64,000 nucleotides of DNA, taken from Methanolobus sp. WCC4. Its GTDB lineage: Archaea; Halobacteriota; Methanosarcinia; Methanosarcinales; Methanosarcinaceae. The notes under the pieces were generated by a model. That model was given only the letters and a program-made list of their open reading frames with translations, ran no database searches and had not been told where the DNA came from. Shown in pieces: positions 36,637 through 45,480 of the stretch; position 1 is the stretch's first letter, and each line of letters begins with the position of its first letter. The stretch spans positions 1,656,480-1,720,479 of the forward strand of contig NZ_CP150629.1 of assembly GCF_038022665.1 (NCBI RefSeq). Reading direction: 5' to 3'. The translations under genes were made by a program, and so were the position numbers.

Positions 36637-37242
36637 TGTTCTTTGTCTCCGTTGCGTTTTTTAGCGGATGCTCATTTCGGAAACTGTTACTTTTAACAGG
36701 CGTGAGATTGGCTTTACGGAATATATTCTTTGTCATGATCGGCTCTGTAGAAAAACTCTACTTTACTATAAACCACAGATACACGCAGATAAACACAGAT
36801 TTGACGAAACGTTATCTGTGTAACCTGCTGAACTATTGTTCAGCAGACATCCAGCTCCAAAGGAGATGGATGCATCTGTGTTTATCTGCGGTTATACCTG
36901 AAAACCCATTAACAACCAGGATTTCTACAGAGCCCATGATCCTTTCATTAAATATCACTGAAATTGAAGTGGATATTTGTTGCAGATTTAGTCAGAGGTT
37001 TTTGTCTTGCCGCACAAAGGATGCAAATATCAGTGATTATTAGTAAATATTCCATTCTGTCATTATAACTAATTTGAGTATATTTGTCAAAATTAGTATT
37101 TATGAGAATTAATGAAAAGGTAGCCCGAAGCTTTTTTAAGTAATAATCATGTACAATCCGGGTGCAATATTAAATTATTAATCGTGATAAATATCGGTTG
37201 ATATGCAACTGATATTCACTGTCATGAAAAACAGGGATAACC
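36637..37242. other. Divergent region between hypF and hdrC
   Basis: About 600 bases with no supported ORF. It contains the 194-bp MITE-like element (36741-36934). Nearer hdrC the sequence is AT-rich; AGCTTTTTTAAGTAATAATC (about 37128-37148) is a candidate promoter about 95 bases before hdrC. Confidence 0.5.
36741..36934. mobile_element. MITE-like element, 194 bp
   Basis: Perfect 13-bp terminal inverted repeats GGCTCTGTAGAAA (36741-36753) and TTTCTACAGAGCC (36922-36934), directly flanked by the 7-bp repeat CATGATC on both sides (36734-36740 and 36935-36941), which looks like a target duplication. Inside are a 17-bp inverted repeat (36784-36800 with 36874-36890, CGCAGATAAACACAGAT) and a 9-bp hairpin CTGCTGAAC-TATT-GTTCAGCAG (36825-36846). 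No coding capacity. The whole transcript could fold into one long stem-loop. Confidence 0.88.
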
Positions 37243-37785
37243 ATGCCATCCAATATAGAAAGATGTTACCAATGTGGTCAATGCACATCTGTATGCCCAA
37301 TGGGAGAACAGGAGCAAACATACAAGATCCGTAAGTTCTTACAAATGGAAAAACGAGGTCTTGCAAATGAAGAGAGCATGATGCTCCCTTTCATATTCTA
37401 CTGCACCACCTGTTACCGATGCCAGGATAACTGTCCTCAGGAAGTCAAGATCGTGGATGGTGTTCTGGAGATCAGAGCAAATGCTGTACATAACGGACAG
37501 ATGCTCAGGTCCCACAGGAAAGTAGCTAAGATGCTTTTTGAATATGGTCATGCGGTTCCCACTACTCCAGAGGTCATGGAAAAGAGACTACATCTTGGTC
37601 TCGATAAGATGCCACCTACAGTACAGGGATCGGATGAGCAGCTGGATGAGATAAATACCCTGCTTCAGATCACAGGTTTCGACCGATTGCTGGAGGATGA
37701 AGTACCTGAGATCAAGCTGAATGAAGGCCTTACATGTGTCCAGCAGCCAGGTTCTGAACTATCAGCAGTAGAGGAGGGTGCATGA
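37243..37785 (+). CDS. hdrC: Heterodisulfide reductase subunit C (HdrC-like, soluble type)
   Basis: 180 residues. Two 4Fe-4S motifs are CYQCGQCTSVCP (residues 7-18) and CTTCYRCQDNCP (near 48-60), the ferredoxin fold of HdrC. The rest is helical, ending in an acidic tail. It relays electrons between HdrA and HdrB. Its stop overlaps the hdrB start (ATGA). It belongs to the soluble HdrABC class rather than the membrane HdrDE class. I cannot decide from sequence whether it pairs with the hdrA directly downstream, the fused HdrA, or both. Confidence 0.93.
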   Translation: MPSNIERCYQCGQCTSVCPMGEQEQTYKIRKFLQMEKRGLANEESMMLPFIFYCTTCYRCQDNCPQEVKIVDGVLEIRANAVHNGQMLRSHRKVAKMLFEYGHAVPTTPEVMEKRLHLGLDKMPPTVQGSDEQLDEINTLLQITGFDRLLEDEVPEIKLNEGLTCVQQPGSELSAVEEGA

Positions 37786-38684
37786 GCAACCTGTCCCTTT
37801 TCCTCGGCTGTGTGGCCCCTAACCGATATCCAGGTATCGAGGCTGCAACAAAGAAGACCTTTTCAAAGCTTGGTATAGAGCTTGATGATCTGGAAGGAGC
37901 ATCCTGTTGTCCTGCACCTGGTGTCTTCAGGTCATTTGACAAAACGACCTGGCTTACACTCGCATCCAGGAACATAGCTCTCTCTGAGGAAATGGACGAT
38001 GATGTCCTTACAATATGTAACGGATGCTACAGCACTCTTAAAGAGGCTGACAGTGAACTGAAGAAAGACCCGGTACTGAAGAAGGATGTCAATGAGAAAC
38101 TCATTGAGACTGGTCATGAGTTCATGGGTCAGCATGATGTTCGCCATGTTATCGAGTATCTGTATCAGGATATCGGTGTGGAAGGTATCAGGAAAATGAT
38201 AACCACTCCGCTGAAGATGAATGTGGCTGTGCACTATGGCTGCCACCTCGTGCAGCCTCTCAAGGAAGCTGATTCAGGGCTTGTCAGTGGCACTATCACA
38301 TTCTTCGATGAACTTGTGGAAGCCACAGGTGCAAAGAGCATTGAATACGAGGACAAGATGATGTGCTGCGGTGCCGGTGGTGGAGCAAGGGCTGCTGCCC
38401 TCGATGCCACTCTCAGGATCACCGAGAACAAGTTGCAGAAAATGACGGATGCAAAGGTGGATTGTATTGTCAATGCATGTCCTTTCTGCCATCTTCAATT
38501 CGATTCCGGGCAGCAGGAGATCAATAAGAGCTCCTGTACCGAATATGCGATCCCGGTATTACATTACACCCAGCTTCTGGGACTTGCACTGGGTTTCTCT
38601 CCGGAGGAACTCGGAATTGACCTTAACAGCACAAACACTGCTGTGTTCATTGAAAGGATAAGGAATGGCTTCGTCACGGCCTGA
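37782..38684 (+). CDS. hdrB: Heterodisulfide reductase subunit B
   Basis: 300 residues with two CCG domains: the first has GASCCPAPG with ICNGCYSTL, and the second has HYGCHLVQP, MMCCGAGGGAR and NACPFCHLQFD. These cysteines hold the two noncubane 4Fe-4S clusters where CoM-S-S-CoB is cleaved in characterised HdrB. It overlaps hdrC by four bases. A gap of 165 bases with T-rich DNA separates it from hdrA, so hdrCB could be transcribed apart from hdrA. Confidence 0.94.
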   Translation: MSNLSLFLGCVAPNRYPGIEAATKKTFSKLGIELDDLEGASCCPAPGVFRSFDKTTWLTLASRNIALSEEMDDDVLTICNGCYSTLKEADSELKKDPVLKKDVNEKLIETGHEFMGQHDVRHVIEYLYQDIGVEGIRKMITTPLKMNVAVHYGCHLVQPLKEADSGLVSGTITFFDELVEATGAKSIEYEDKMMCCGAGGGARAAALDATLRITENKLQKMTDAKVDCIVNACPFCHLQFDSGQQEINKSSCTEYAIPVLHYTQLLGLALGFSPEELGIDLNSTNTAVFIERIRNGFVTA

Positions 38685-38857
38685 TCCTTACCCTTATTCT
38701 CCATTCAGATTGTAAAAACGGAAAAACGATCGAAAAACGGAAAAACAGAAAAACGATCAAAAACGAAAATAGGAAAGCTGCTTAAAAACAGTTTTTCTAT
38801 TTTATTTTTTTTAAATTATCAGGCGTCAGGATACGCCATGAAAAACGGGTGATATAT
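38685..38857 (+). promoter_or_regulatory. hdrB-hdrA intergenic spacer with repeats and hairpin
   Basis: Contains short direct repeats of AAAAACGGAAAAAC and GAAAAACGATC (about 38714-38768), then AAAAACAGTTTTTCTATTTTATTTTTTTT (a U-rich terminator-like end in two blocks), and a hairpin GGCGT-N6-ACGCC at 38822-38837 just before the GGGTGAT ribosome site (38847-38853) of hdrA. It may end the hdrCB transcript partly and start or tune hdrA. Confidence 0.45.
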
Positions 38858-40843
38858 TTGGTTTTAAAACAAATGACAGATGATCCAGATAACACTGATG
38901 AGGCAAGAATAGGTGTCTTCATCTGTGAATGTGGAGTCAATATCGGAGGTGTCGTTGACTGTCAGGCAGTTGCAGACTATGCAGGCACGCTTCCTGATGT
39001 TATACGCTCCTCGGTCAACAAATATACCTGCAGTGATTCCGGCCAGTCCGAGATCAAGCAGGCAATTATAGATAATAAGCTCAACCGTGTGCTTGTGGCA
39101 GCATGTACGCCTAAGACACACGAACCTATCTTCAGGGCATGTGTGGAAGAAGCAGGTCTGAATCCTTACCTTTTCGAGTTCGTGAACATAAGAGAACACT
39201 GCAGCTGGATTCACATGCAGGAAAAGGAAGAGGCAACAGAGAAGGCCTGCGAGCTCGTACGCATGGGAGTCTCAAGGGCAGCCAGGCTTGAACCCCTGCA
39301 GTCCAATGAGGTGCCTGTAACTGACACAGCACTTGTGATCGGTGCCGGTGTTGCCGGTATGCAGTCAGCCCTTGATATCGCAGATATGGGTTACAAGGTC
39401 TACCTTGTTGAAAAGGACCCATCCATCGGTGGAAAGATGGCACAGCTCGACAAGACCTTCCCCACCAATGACTGTAGTATCTGTATCCTCGGTCCGAAGA
39501 TGGTCGAGGTTGCAAGGAACAAGAACATCGAACTGATGACATATTCCGAAGTAGAGGAAGTGGACGGATATGTCGGTAACTTCAAGGTGAAGGTAAAGCA
39601 CAAGGCACGTTATGTGGACGTTGATACCTGTACCGGATGTGGTCTCTGCGTTCAGAAGTGTCCTGTTGAGGTACCCAACACCGAGTTCAACGAGGGCATA
39701 GGCACACGTAAGGCGATCTACGTTCCATTCCCGCAGGCCGTTCCTTTGAGAGCCGTTGTTGACAGGTCAGTATGTATCGACTGTGGTGCCTGTTCCAGGG
39801 CATGCAGCAGCAATTCTGTCATAATGGAGCAGGAAGACTCGTTCTCAGAACTTGATGTCGGTGTCATAGTCGTTACAGCAGGTTTCGATGTATACGACCC
39901 GGAGCCAACCAATGATTTCGGATACGGACTTTATGATAATGTAATTACAGGCATGGAGCTCGAACGCCTGATAAATGCCAGCGGACCTACCATGGGTAAA
40001 GTAGTAAGACCAAGCGATGTAAAGCCACCAAAGAAGGTCGGTTTTATCCAGTGTGTGGGAAGCAGGGACAAGAAGCGTAACAGATATTGTTCCAGTTTCT
40101 GCTGCATGTACGCTCTCAAGGACGCTCAGCTTATCAGGGAGAAGTATCCTGACTCCGAGGTCTATATAATGTACATGGACATGAGGACCCCCTTCAGGAA
40201 CTATGAGGAGTTCTACGACAGGGCAAGGGACATGGGTATCCGTTTCATCAGGGGTAAGCCCGGCAAGGTCACTGAAGTTGAGAATGGAGACCTGAAGGTC
40301 CGTGTCGAGGATACACTGACCAACGATATCATCGACCTTGATCTTGACCTGCTGGTCCTCAGTGTTGGTGCTGTCTCAGGAGAGAGCACTGAACGTATCA
40401 GACAGATCCTAAAGGTCAGCAGGGCTGCTGATGGTTTCATGATGGAAGCACATCCAAAGCTCAAGCCAGTGGACACCACACTGGATGGTATATTCATAGG
40501 CGGTGTCACCCAGGGACCAAAGGATATCCCGTATTCCGTATCACAGGGAAGTGCATGTGCTGCCCGTGCAACACGCTATCTGGCACAGGGTAAAGCAATA
40601 ACGGAAGGTATCACCGTTGATGTGAATGATGATATCTGTGTAGCCTGTGGAATTTGCGTACCAATGTGTCCTTTCCAGGCACTCTCACTGGAGGACGGCA
40701 AACTCAATATTATCAAGGCACTCTGCAAGGGTTGCGGAACATGTGCAGTGGCCTGTCCGACAGGTGCGTTGCAGCAGAACCACTTCAAGAACGACCAGCT
40801 TCTGGCGCAGGTCAAGAACGTCTTTACCTTCGGAGATGAATGA
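38858..40843 (+). CDS. hdrA: Heterodisulfide reductase subunit A (flavin, FeS)
   Basis: 661 residues. Start taken at TTG 38858, four bases after GGGTGAT; the later ATG (MTDDPDN) has no such site. Order of motifs: [11 protein letters not shown] near the N-terminus, the FAD-binding [34 protein letters not shown] and [14 protein letters not shown] ferredoxin pair, [20 protein letters not shown] (HdrA-specific cysteines), and C-terminal [13 protein letters not shown] and [15 protein letters not shown]. HdrA holds the flavin that bifurcates electrons between ferredoxin and the heterodisulfide in characterised enzymes. It heads an operon with MvhD, an F420-linked subunit and an FdhA-like protein, resembling HdrA2 systems that use F420H2 or formate-type donors. 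Confidence 0.95.
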   Translation: MVLKQMTDDPDNTDEARIGVFICECGVNIGGVVDCQAVADYAGTLPDVIRSSVNKYTCSDSGQSEIKQAIIDNKLNRVLVAACTPKTHEPIFRACVEEAGLNPYLFEFVNIREHCSWIHMQEKEEATEKACELVRMGVSRAARLEPLQSNEVPVTDTALVIGAGVAGMQSALDIADMGYKVYLVEKDPSIGGKMAQLDKTFPTNDCSICILGPKMVEVARNKNIELMTYSEVEEVDGYVGNFKVKVKHKARYVDVDTCTGCGLCVQKCPVEVPNTEFNEGIGTRKAIYVPFPQAVPLRAVVDRSVCIDCGACSRACSSNSVIMEQEDSFSELDVGVIVVTAGFDVYDPEPTNDFGYGLYDNVITGMELERLINASGPTMGKVVRPSDVKPPKKVGFIQCVGSRDKKRNRYCSSFCCMYALKDAQLIREKYPDSEVYIMYMDMRTPFRNYEEFYDRARDMGIRFIRGKPGKVTEVENGDLKVRVEDTLTNDIIDLDLDLLVLSVGAVSGESTERIRQILKVSRAADGFMMEAHPKLKPVDTTLDGIFIGGVTQGPKDIPYSVSQGSACAARATRYLAQGKAITEGITVDVNDDICVACGICVPMCPFQALSLEDGKLNIIKALCKGCGTCAVACPTGALQQNHFKNDQLLAQVKNVFTFGDE

Positions 40844-41277
40844 AAATGACAGAGAACAAACAATGGGAACCAAAGATAGTCGCATTCTGCTGTAACTGGT
40901 GCAGTTACGGTGGTGCCGACACAGCAGGTATGGGAAGATTCCAGCAGCCTGCATCCCTGAGGATCATTCGTGTCATGTGTTCCGGTCGTATCGATCCGCT
41001 TCACGTTTTCAATGCATTCCTTGAAGGTGCGGATGCAGTATTGGTAACAGGATGTCACCTTGGTGACTGTCATTACGTTAACGGTAACTACAAGACCCAG
41101 GTAAGGTACGACTTCATGGAAGATATGGTACTGGAACTGGGCCTTGAGCCTGAAAGGCTTCATCTTAGCTGGATAAGTGCCAGTGAAGGTGAGAAGTTCG
41201 CAAACTTCGTCAGGGAAGTAACTGAACAGGTCAGAAAGCTCGGACCAAGTCCTCTTAAGCCAGAGGGGGTGAACTGA
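40840..41277 (+). CDS. mvhD: MvhD-like [2Fe-2S] electron-transfer subunit
   Basis: 145 residues of the MvhD/FlpD family. The five-Cys pattern is visible in [23 protein letters not shown] and GCHLGDCHY, followed by [16 protein letters not shown]. MvhD carries a 2Fe-2S centre that joins HdrA to a hydrogenase or formate dehydrogenase. Overlaps the hdrA stop by four bases. The partner here is presumably the F420-type protein downstream, as no MvhA/MvhG hydrogenase is in the window. Confidence 0.93.
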   Translation: MKMTENKQWEPKIVAFCCNWCSYGGADTAGMGRFQQPASLRIIRVMCSGRIDPLHVFNAFLEGADAVLVTGCHLGDCHYVNGNYKTQVRYDFMEDMVLELGLEPERLHLSWISASEGEKFANFVREVTEQVRKLGPSPLKPEGVN

Positions 41278-41278
41278 T

Positions 41279-42430
41279 ATGGTAGAAGTTGGAGACAGAA
41301 TAATAGGCTATTCGACCGACACCGGAGTTCGTAACAAGGGAGCTTCCGGCGGTCTTGTAACTGCAGTATTGGCAGCAGCTCTTGAAAAGGGACTTGTTGA
41401 AGAGGTCGTTGTACTCAAACACATAAGCGAGTACGAGGCTGTACCGATCATAACCAGCGATGTGAACGAGGTCCTTGCATCAGCAGGAAGTATGCACACA
41501 GTTCCTGTGAACCTTGCAAAGTACGCTGTTGGTAAGAATGTTGCCATGCCTGGAAAAGCATGTGATATCAGAGGTGTTATCGAACAGGCAAAGCGCAATG
41601 AGGTCGATATTGACAATACTTATCTTATAGGTCTCAACTGCGGCGGGACCATGTACCCGGTACAGACCCGGGAGATGCTCATCAACATGTATGAGATAGA
41701 CCCTGAGGATGTCACAGGCGAGAACATAGAGAAGGGTAATCTGATCATCAGGACAAGGTCCGGTGAGGAGAAGGGAATCTCTATCGACGAGCTTGAAGAA
41801 GCAGGTTACGGAAGGCGTGAGAGCTGCCGTTACTGTGATGTCAAGATACCAGTTAATGCAGATCTTGCATGTGGTAACTGGGGTGTCATCGGCGAGCTTT
41901 CAGGGAACGCAACCTTCTGTGAGGTAATGAACGAGAAGGGTGTCCGTCTTCTGGAGAATGCCATTGAGGCTGGTTTCATAGAGGTCCAACCTGCAAGTGA
42001 TAAGGCCATCGCTATCAGAGAGAAAGTGAACAACGTCATGCTATCCATGAGTGAGAAGTGGTCTGAGAAGATATTCACCGAGATACCGGATAGTGAACGT
42101 ACCAGATACTACATGGAGCAGTTCGCTGACTGTATCGACTGTGGTGCCTGTAAGGAGGTCTGTCCTGCATGTACCTGCGGTGAGGATTCCAAGTGTACCA
42201 TGTATCACAATCTTGAGGACAATTACAGGATGAGCATGTTCCACATGGTCCGCCTGATGCACCTGTCTGACAGTTGTATAGGCTGTGGTCAGTGTACTGA
42301 TGTCTGTCCTGCGGATATTCCGGTAACAACCATCTTCAGACGCTTTGCTGAAAAGTCACAGAAGAAATACAACTACAAGGCCGGAATGACACTTGAGAGA
42401 CCACCTTTCCTGGAGGTGATGCCAAGATGA
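41279..42430 (+). CDS. F420-type FrhB/FdhB-like flavoprotein with ferredoxin domain
   Basis: 383 residues. The N-terminal three quarters matches the coenzyme F420 hydrogenase/dehydrogenase beta subunit family (NKGASGGLVTAVLAAALEKG; PGKACDIRGV; LNCGGTMYP; CRYCDVKIPVNADLACGNWG). The C-terminus adds two 4Fe-4S motifs (CIDCGACKEVCPAC and CIGCGQCTDVCPAD). It should exchange electrons between F420/F420H2 and iron-sulfur clusters via FAD. In FdhAB and HdrA2 complexes this subunit connects to MvhD and HdrA. It begins one base after the mvhD stop and overlaps the next gene by four bases. Confidence 0.9.
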   Translation: MVEVGDRIIGYSTDTGVRNKGASGGLVTAVLAAALEKGLVEEVVVLKHISEYEAVPIITSDVNEVLASAGSMHTVPVNLAKYAVGKNVAMPGKACDIRGVIEQAKRNEVDIDNTYLIGLNCGGTMYPVQTREMLINMYEIDPEDVTGENIEKGNLIIRTRSGEEKGISIDELEEAGYGRRESCRYCDVKIPVNADLACGNWGVIGELSGNATFCEVMNEKGVRLLENAIEAGFIEVQPASDKAIAIREKVNNVMLSMSEKWSEKIFTEIPDSERTRYYMEQFADCIDCGACKEVCPACTCGEDSKCTMYHNLEDNYRMSMFHMVRLMHLSDSCIGCGQCTDVCPADIPVTTIFRRFAEKSQKKYNYKAGMTLERPPFLEVMPR

Positions 42431-43884
42431 AGGAAATGATATATCAGACGATCTGCCCCGGATGTGGTGTAGGATGCGGACTTTTCATCAGAGAGAACGA
42501 TGAGGGTAAGTTAAGTATCGACCACATGAAGAGCAGTCCTGTGAACCTTGGAAAGCTGTGCAGGTTCGGAATGAAACTCCCGCACTATTACGCTAAAGCT
42601 AATAATGCTGAAAATATGGTAGATGGCTCTGCTGTGGATGCAGAAACTGCCATAAAAGCAGCAGTTGATATCCTTAAGGATGCTGACACCGACAGTGTTG
42701 CACTGTTGTCCGTGGGTAATACCAGCAACGAGGAACAGATGGCATTCACAAAGCTTGCTGAAACACTTGGTACTGTTGTGCAGACCGGTGTTCAGAAGAT
42801 GTGCATGCCTGAACCGAGAACACTGGCTGGGATAGAAAAGGCAAAAAAGATAGTCCTTTTCGTTGATCCATATGTCCAGTACCCTCTCATTGTCAGGAGA
42901 CTGCTTGCAGCAAAGCAGAATGGTGCACACGTGATCTCAGTTGGCACAAAGCCTCTGAACCTTGCTGATGAGACACTTGACCTGAAGCCTGAGCAATATG
43001 GTGAACTGGAACTTGACAGTGAATCATTGATCATAGCTGATGTCCATCCAAATTCAGATGCCGGAATGGTGAGCTATGTGAAGGCACTTGCTAAAGGAAC
43101 GGGTGCAGGACTTCAGTTCATGAAGCCTTTCATGAACAGCAACGGAGCTGCACTTCTTGCAAATAAGGATGGCAGCAGAATAGGTCTTGCAGAACTGATG
43201 GAAGACATCGAGCTTGGCAATATCAGGACACTTGTAACTCTTGACAGTGACCCTGTGGAGCTCATGCCTGATGCTGAAGCAGCTATTGAGGCATTGAAGA
43301 AGCTCGATAAACTGATAGTCATCAGTTCAGTTAAGGGTCCGGCTACAGGGATGGCCGATGTTGTCATTGCCACTGATCCTGTTTACAGCAAGGCAGGTAC
43401 CTTCCTGAACGTTGAGGACAGCCTTCAGAAGAACAGTGGTACAGGAAAGGCCGGTGTGGATGCCCTGTCACTGCTCAATGCAGGTATCGGCGGGAAGACC
43501 TTCACCCATGACGAGATGAACTATCTTGTGATGAAGACCATCGAAGCCAGCAAGGATGGTCCATCAGGGAAAATGCAATGTAGCGGAACAGATATCGCTG
43601 TCTCTTCAACAGATATTCCTGAGGACATGTATGAACTGAGATACCTGTACAATCCTTTCATGTGGTCCGACAGGGAGGATGACAATGACTTTGTCCTTCT
43701 CAACAGGAACACGGTCAAAAAGCTCGGTCTTAAGAAGGGCGGCTGTGTGAACCTGAAAGGTGAGAAGGGTGAACTGAAGATGAGATTCCGTGTGGAATCA
43801 ATTCCTGACGGCCTTGTACTGACAGCAAAGAAACTGTCCATAGCTAAAGGAGTTTCAACCGCTATATCCATGGAGGTATGTTAA
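42427..43884 (+). CDS. Short FdhA/FwdB-like molybdopterin-family subunit
   Basis: 485 residues, well below the roughly 680 of formate dehydrogenase FdhA. The N-terminus has the CPGCGVGCGL cluster motif and LCRFGMK (fourth Cys about 30 residues later), as in Mo/W-bisPGD oxidoreductases. VQKMCMPEPRTLAG may align with the metal-ligand Cys region (CHxPxxxG) of FdhA/FwdB but lacks the following His. A C-terminal beta-barrel-like segment (NRNTVKKLGLKKGGCVNLKGEKG) resembles the dinucleotide-binding domain. It may be a divergent Mo/W enzyme or a degenerate scaffold subunit in the Hdr complex. It overlaps the F420-type gene by four bases. Substrate unknown. Confidence 0.75.
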   Translation: MKEMIYQTICPGCGVGCGLFIRENDEGKLSIDHMKSSPVNLGKLCRFGMKLPHYYAKANNAENMVDGSAVDAETAIKAAVDILKDADTDSVALLSVGNTSNEEQMAFTKLAETLGTVVQTGVQKMCMPEPRTLAGIEKAKKIVLFVDPYVQYPLIVRRLLAAKQNGAHVISVGTKPLNLADETLDLKPEQYGELELDSESLIIADVHPNSDAGMVSYVKALAKGTGAGLQFMKPFMNSNGAALLANKDGSRIGLAELMEDIELGNIRTLVTLDSDPVELMPDAEAAIEALKKLDKLIVISSVKGPATGMADVVIATDPVYSKAGTFLNVEDSLQKNSGTGKAGVDALSLLNAGIGGKTFTHDEMNYLVMKTIEASKDGPSGKMQCSGTDIAVSSTDIPEDMYELRYLYNPFMWSDREDDNDFVLLNRNTVKKLGLKKGGCVNLKGEKGELKMRFRVESIPDGLVLTAKKLSIAKGVSTAISMEVC

Positions 43885-44072
43885 TGCCTGAACTTGACAC
43901 CGAACAGCAGAAAGCCTTCATCGAAGAGATGATGCTTAAGAACGAACTCAAGGGAGCTTCCAAAAAGAGGCTCATCAGGTTCCTTGCTGAAAAATACCAG
44001 TGGGACCAGCAGAGAGTTCAGTTCAAGCTCAAAAGGGCTATACTTGCTGAAAGGTACGCACAGTCACACTGA
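43884..44072 (+). CDS. Small helical protein at the end of the hdrA operon
   Basis: 62 residues (MPELDTEQQKAFIEEMMLKN ... AERYAQSH), rich in Lys, Glu, Gln and Arg; predicted all-helical, possibly a basic helix-turn-helix-like fold (LIRFLAEKYQWDQQRVQFKL). Start at ATG 43884 chosen as it is six bases after GGAGGT; the ATG at 43878 touches that site. It shares a base with the stop of the FdhA-like gene, so it is translated with the operon. No recognised family. Could be an assembly or regulatory factor for the Hdr complex. Confidence 0.72.
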   Translation: MPELDTEQQKAFIEEMMLKNELKGASKKRLIRFLAEKYQWDQQRVQFKLKRAILAERYAQSH

Positions 44073-44106
44073 ACCTTTGATGGTAGAATAGTCCAAAAAA
44101 TATCAT

Positions 44107-44150
44107 GGCAGGACATTCCTGCCTTTAATACTCTTTTGTGTTCTTTTTTA
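44107..44150 (+). terminator. Terminator of the hdrA operon
   Basis: GGCAGG-ACATT-CCTGCC (44107-44123) followed by TTTAATACTCTTTTGTGTTCTTTTTT. Strong stem with T-rich tail between convergent operons. Confidence 0.78.
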
Positions 44151-44175
44151 AGGTAGTATCTTAGTCAATGGAAGC

Positions 44176-45480
44176 TCATTCCAGTCTCTTTTTTATCTCA
44201 TCACTGAGCTTCTCACTTTTCTCATCTTCGAGCATCTTTCGAAGTTTAACATTATCAAGCAATGGTTTTGCCTTTTCGATCCGCTCTTTTGCCATTTTGA
44301 GCAATGAGCCATCGATCTTAGGAAGCTCCACTTCAACATGCTCTTTATGCTCTTCCTTTTCAACCTCAAGTGTCCTTGAGATATCAGGATGGTCCCTTTT
44401 ACCAGTTACCATGGAATCAATGGCATCACGCCACTGCTGTGCCCAGGGGGAGTCTGGAATATCGGTGTGATTGACCTTTGTACGTTTAACCGTCATTACA
44501 TCCTTTGGACAGGCATTGACACAGGCACCGCAATAGGTACAGTAGTCGTGTAGTGCGGCTATCTTCGCCCCATCCTCGGGCACATACCAGAGATGTGAAG
44601 GACATACGTTGAAACATCCATGGCAGCCCTGTGGGTCGCATTTGTCCACATTTATCTCTATGAGACTAAGTTCTCCCTCGAACTGCTTTTTTAGATCAAC
44701 GGCATCATATGGGCAGACAGCCTGGCACCAGGTACAACGGGTGCATTTGTCATCGTCAACTGTGACAACTCCCTCTATCTCAGGCGCTTCGCCTCGTTTC
44801 TCGCCTTTGACCCTGATGGCATCCTCGGGACAGAGGTCCTGGCACAGCACACAGTAGTCGCACTTATCCTCATCCACCAGCAGCAGGTCGAATGGCTGGA
44901 TATCAGTAGGGGTCTTTTCCTTTTCCACAAGCAGGAATGCCTCACAGAATTCAGCACAGAGGCCGCAGAAGTTACATTTGTCCGTATCTATCTCTATCTC
45001 GCCTTCTGCTCCTTCCTTGAAGGGTGCTATCTCCTCTTTCTTCTGGAAGGTGAACTCTACATCTATTGCCTCCTCGGGGCATACAGCCTTACAGAGTGCG
45101 CATGGGAGGCATTTCTCATTCATCCTGACATAGGAATCGTAGGTTGGGAACTCATCCTTCTCAGGGAGCTCTCCCTCCTCGGTCATCTTAAAGGCGTGAA
45201 CCGGACAGAAGTTGGCACACATGGAACAGAATGTACACTTCTCAAGGTCCATCATCACAGGTGGTGCATCCAGTCCTGTGGCTATCTCCTGTATGGGACC
45301 CAGTTCCAGTGCTTTAGTAGGGCAGAGTCCTACACATATGCCACAGCCCACACATCTTTTGTAATCATAATCAAGGAACTTGACGGACTTGCTGCTTATC
45401 TGGCGGTAGATGAAGTGGGAGCCATCGATGTCCATATCCTTATCGACACAGAGGGAACCTTCACGGCATTCCTCGGTCAC
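44176..45480 (-). CDS. Polyferredoxin with eight 4Fe-4S motifs
   Basis: 434 residues, mainly tandem ferredoxin motifs: CVGCGICVGLCP, CTFCSMCANFCP, CLPCALCKAVCP, CNFCGLCAEFCE, CDYCVLCQDLCP, CTRCTWCQAVCP, CDPQGCHGCFNVCP and CTYCGACVNACP. The C-terminal 70 residues are charged and helical with no cluster. It resembles FwdF/MvhB-type polyferredoxins and the pfd gene that accompanies hdrA1 in Methanosarcina. GTG start at 45480, preceded by GGAGGGAG, overlaps the end of the HdrA fusion gene. It probably wires the HdrA fusion to ferredoxin-dependent donors. Confidence 0.9.
   Translation of the reverse strand: MTEECREGSLCVDKDMDIDGSHFIYRQISSKSVKFLDYDYKRCVGCGICVGLCPTKALELGPIQEIATGLDAPPVMMDLEKCTFCSMCANFCPVHAFKMTEEGELPEKDEFPTYDSYVRMNEKCLPCALCKAVCPEEAIDVEFTFQKKEEIAPFKEGAEGEIEIDTDKCNFCGLCAEFCEAFLLVEKEKTPTDIQPFDLLLVDEDKCDYCVLCQDLCPEDAIRVKGEKRGEAPEIEGVVTVDDDKCTRCTWCQAVCPYDAVDLKKQFEGELSLIEINVDKCDPQGCHGCFNVCPSHLWYVPEDGAKIAALHDYCTYCGACVNACPKDVMTVKRTKVNHTDIPDSPWAQQWRDAIDSMVTGKRDHPDISRTLEVEKEEHKEHVEVELPKIDGSLLKMAKERIEKAKPLLDNVKLRKMLEDEKSEKLSDEIKKRLE

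Noticed and set aside
37243-38684. Calling these genes glycolate oxidase or succinate dehydrogenase-like Fe-S subunits
   Set aside because: CCG domains with CCGAGGG and the adjacent hdrA and mvhD genes point to HdrCB.
42427-43884. Calling this gene formate dehydrogenase alpha subunit
   Set aside because: It is about 200 residues too short, and the active-site segment lacks the Cys/Sec-His pair of FdhA, so only a family-level call is made.
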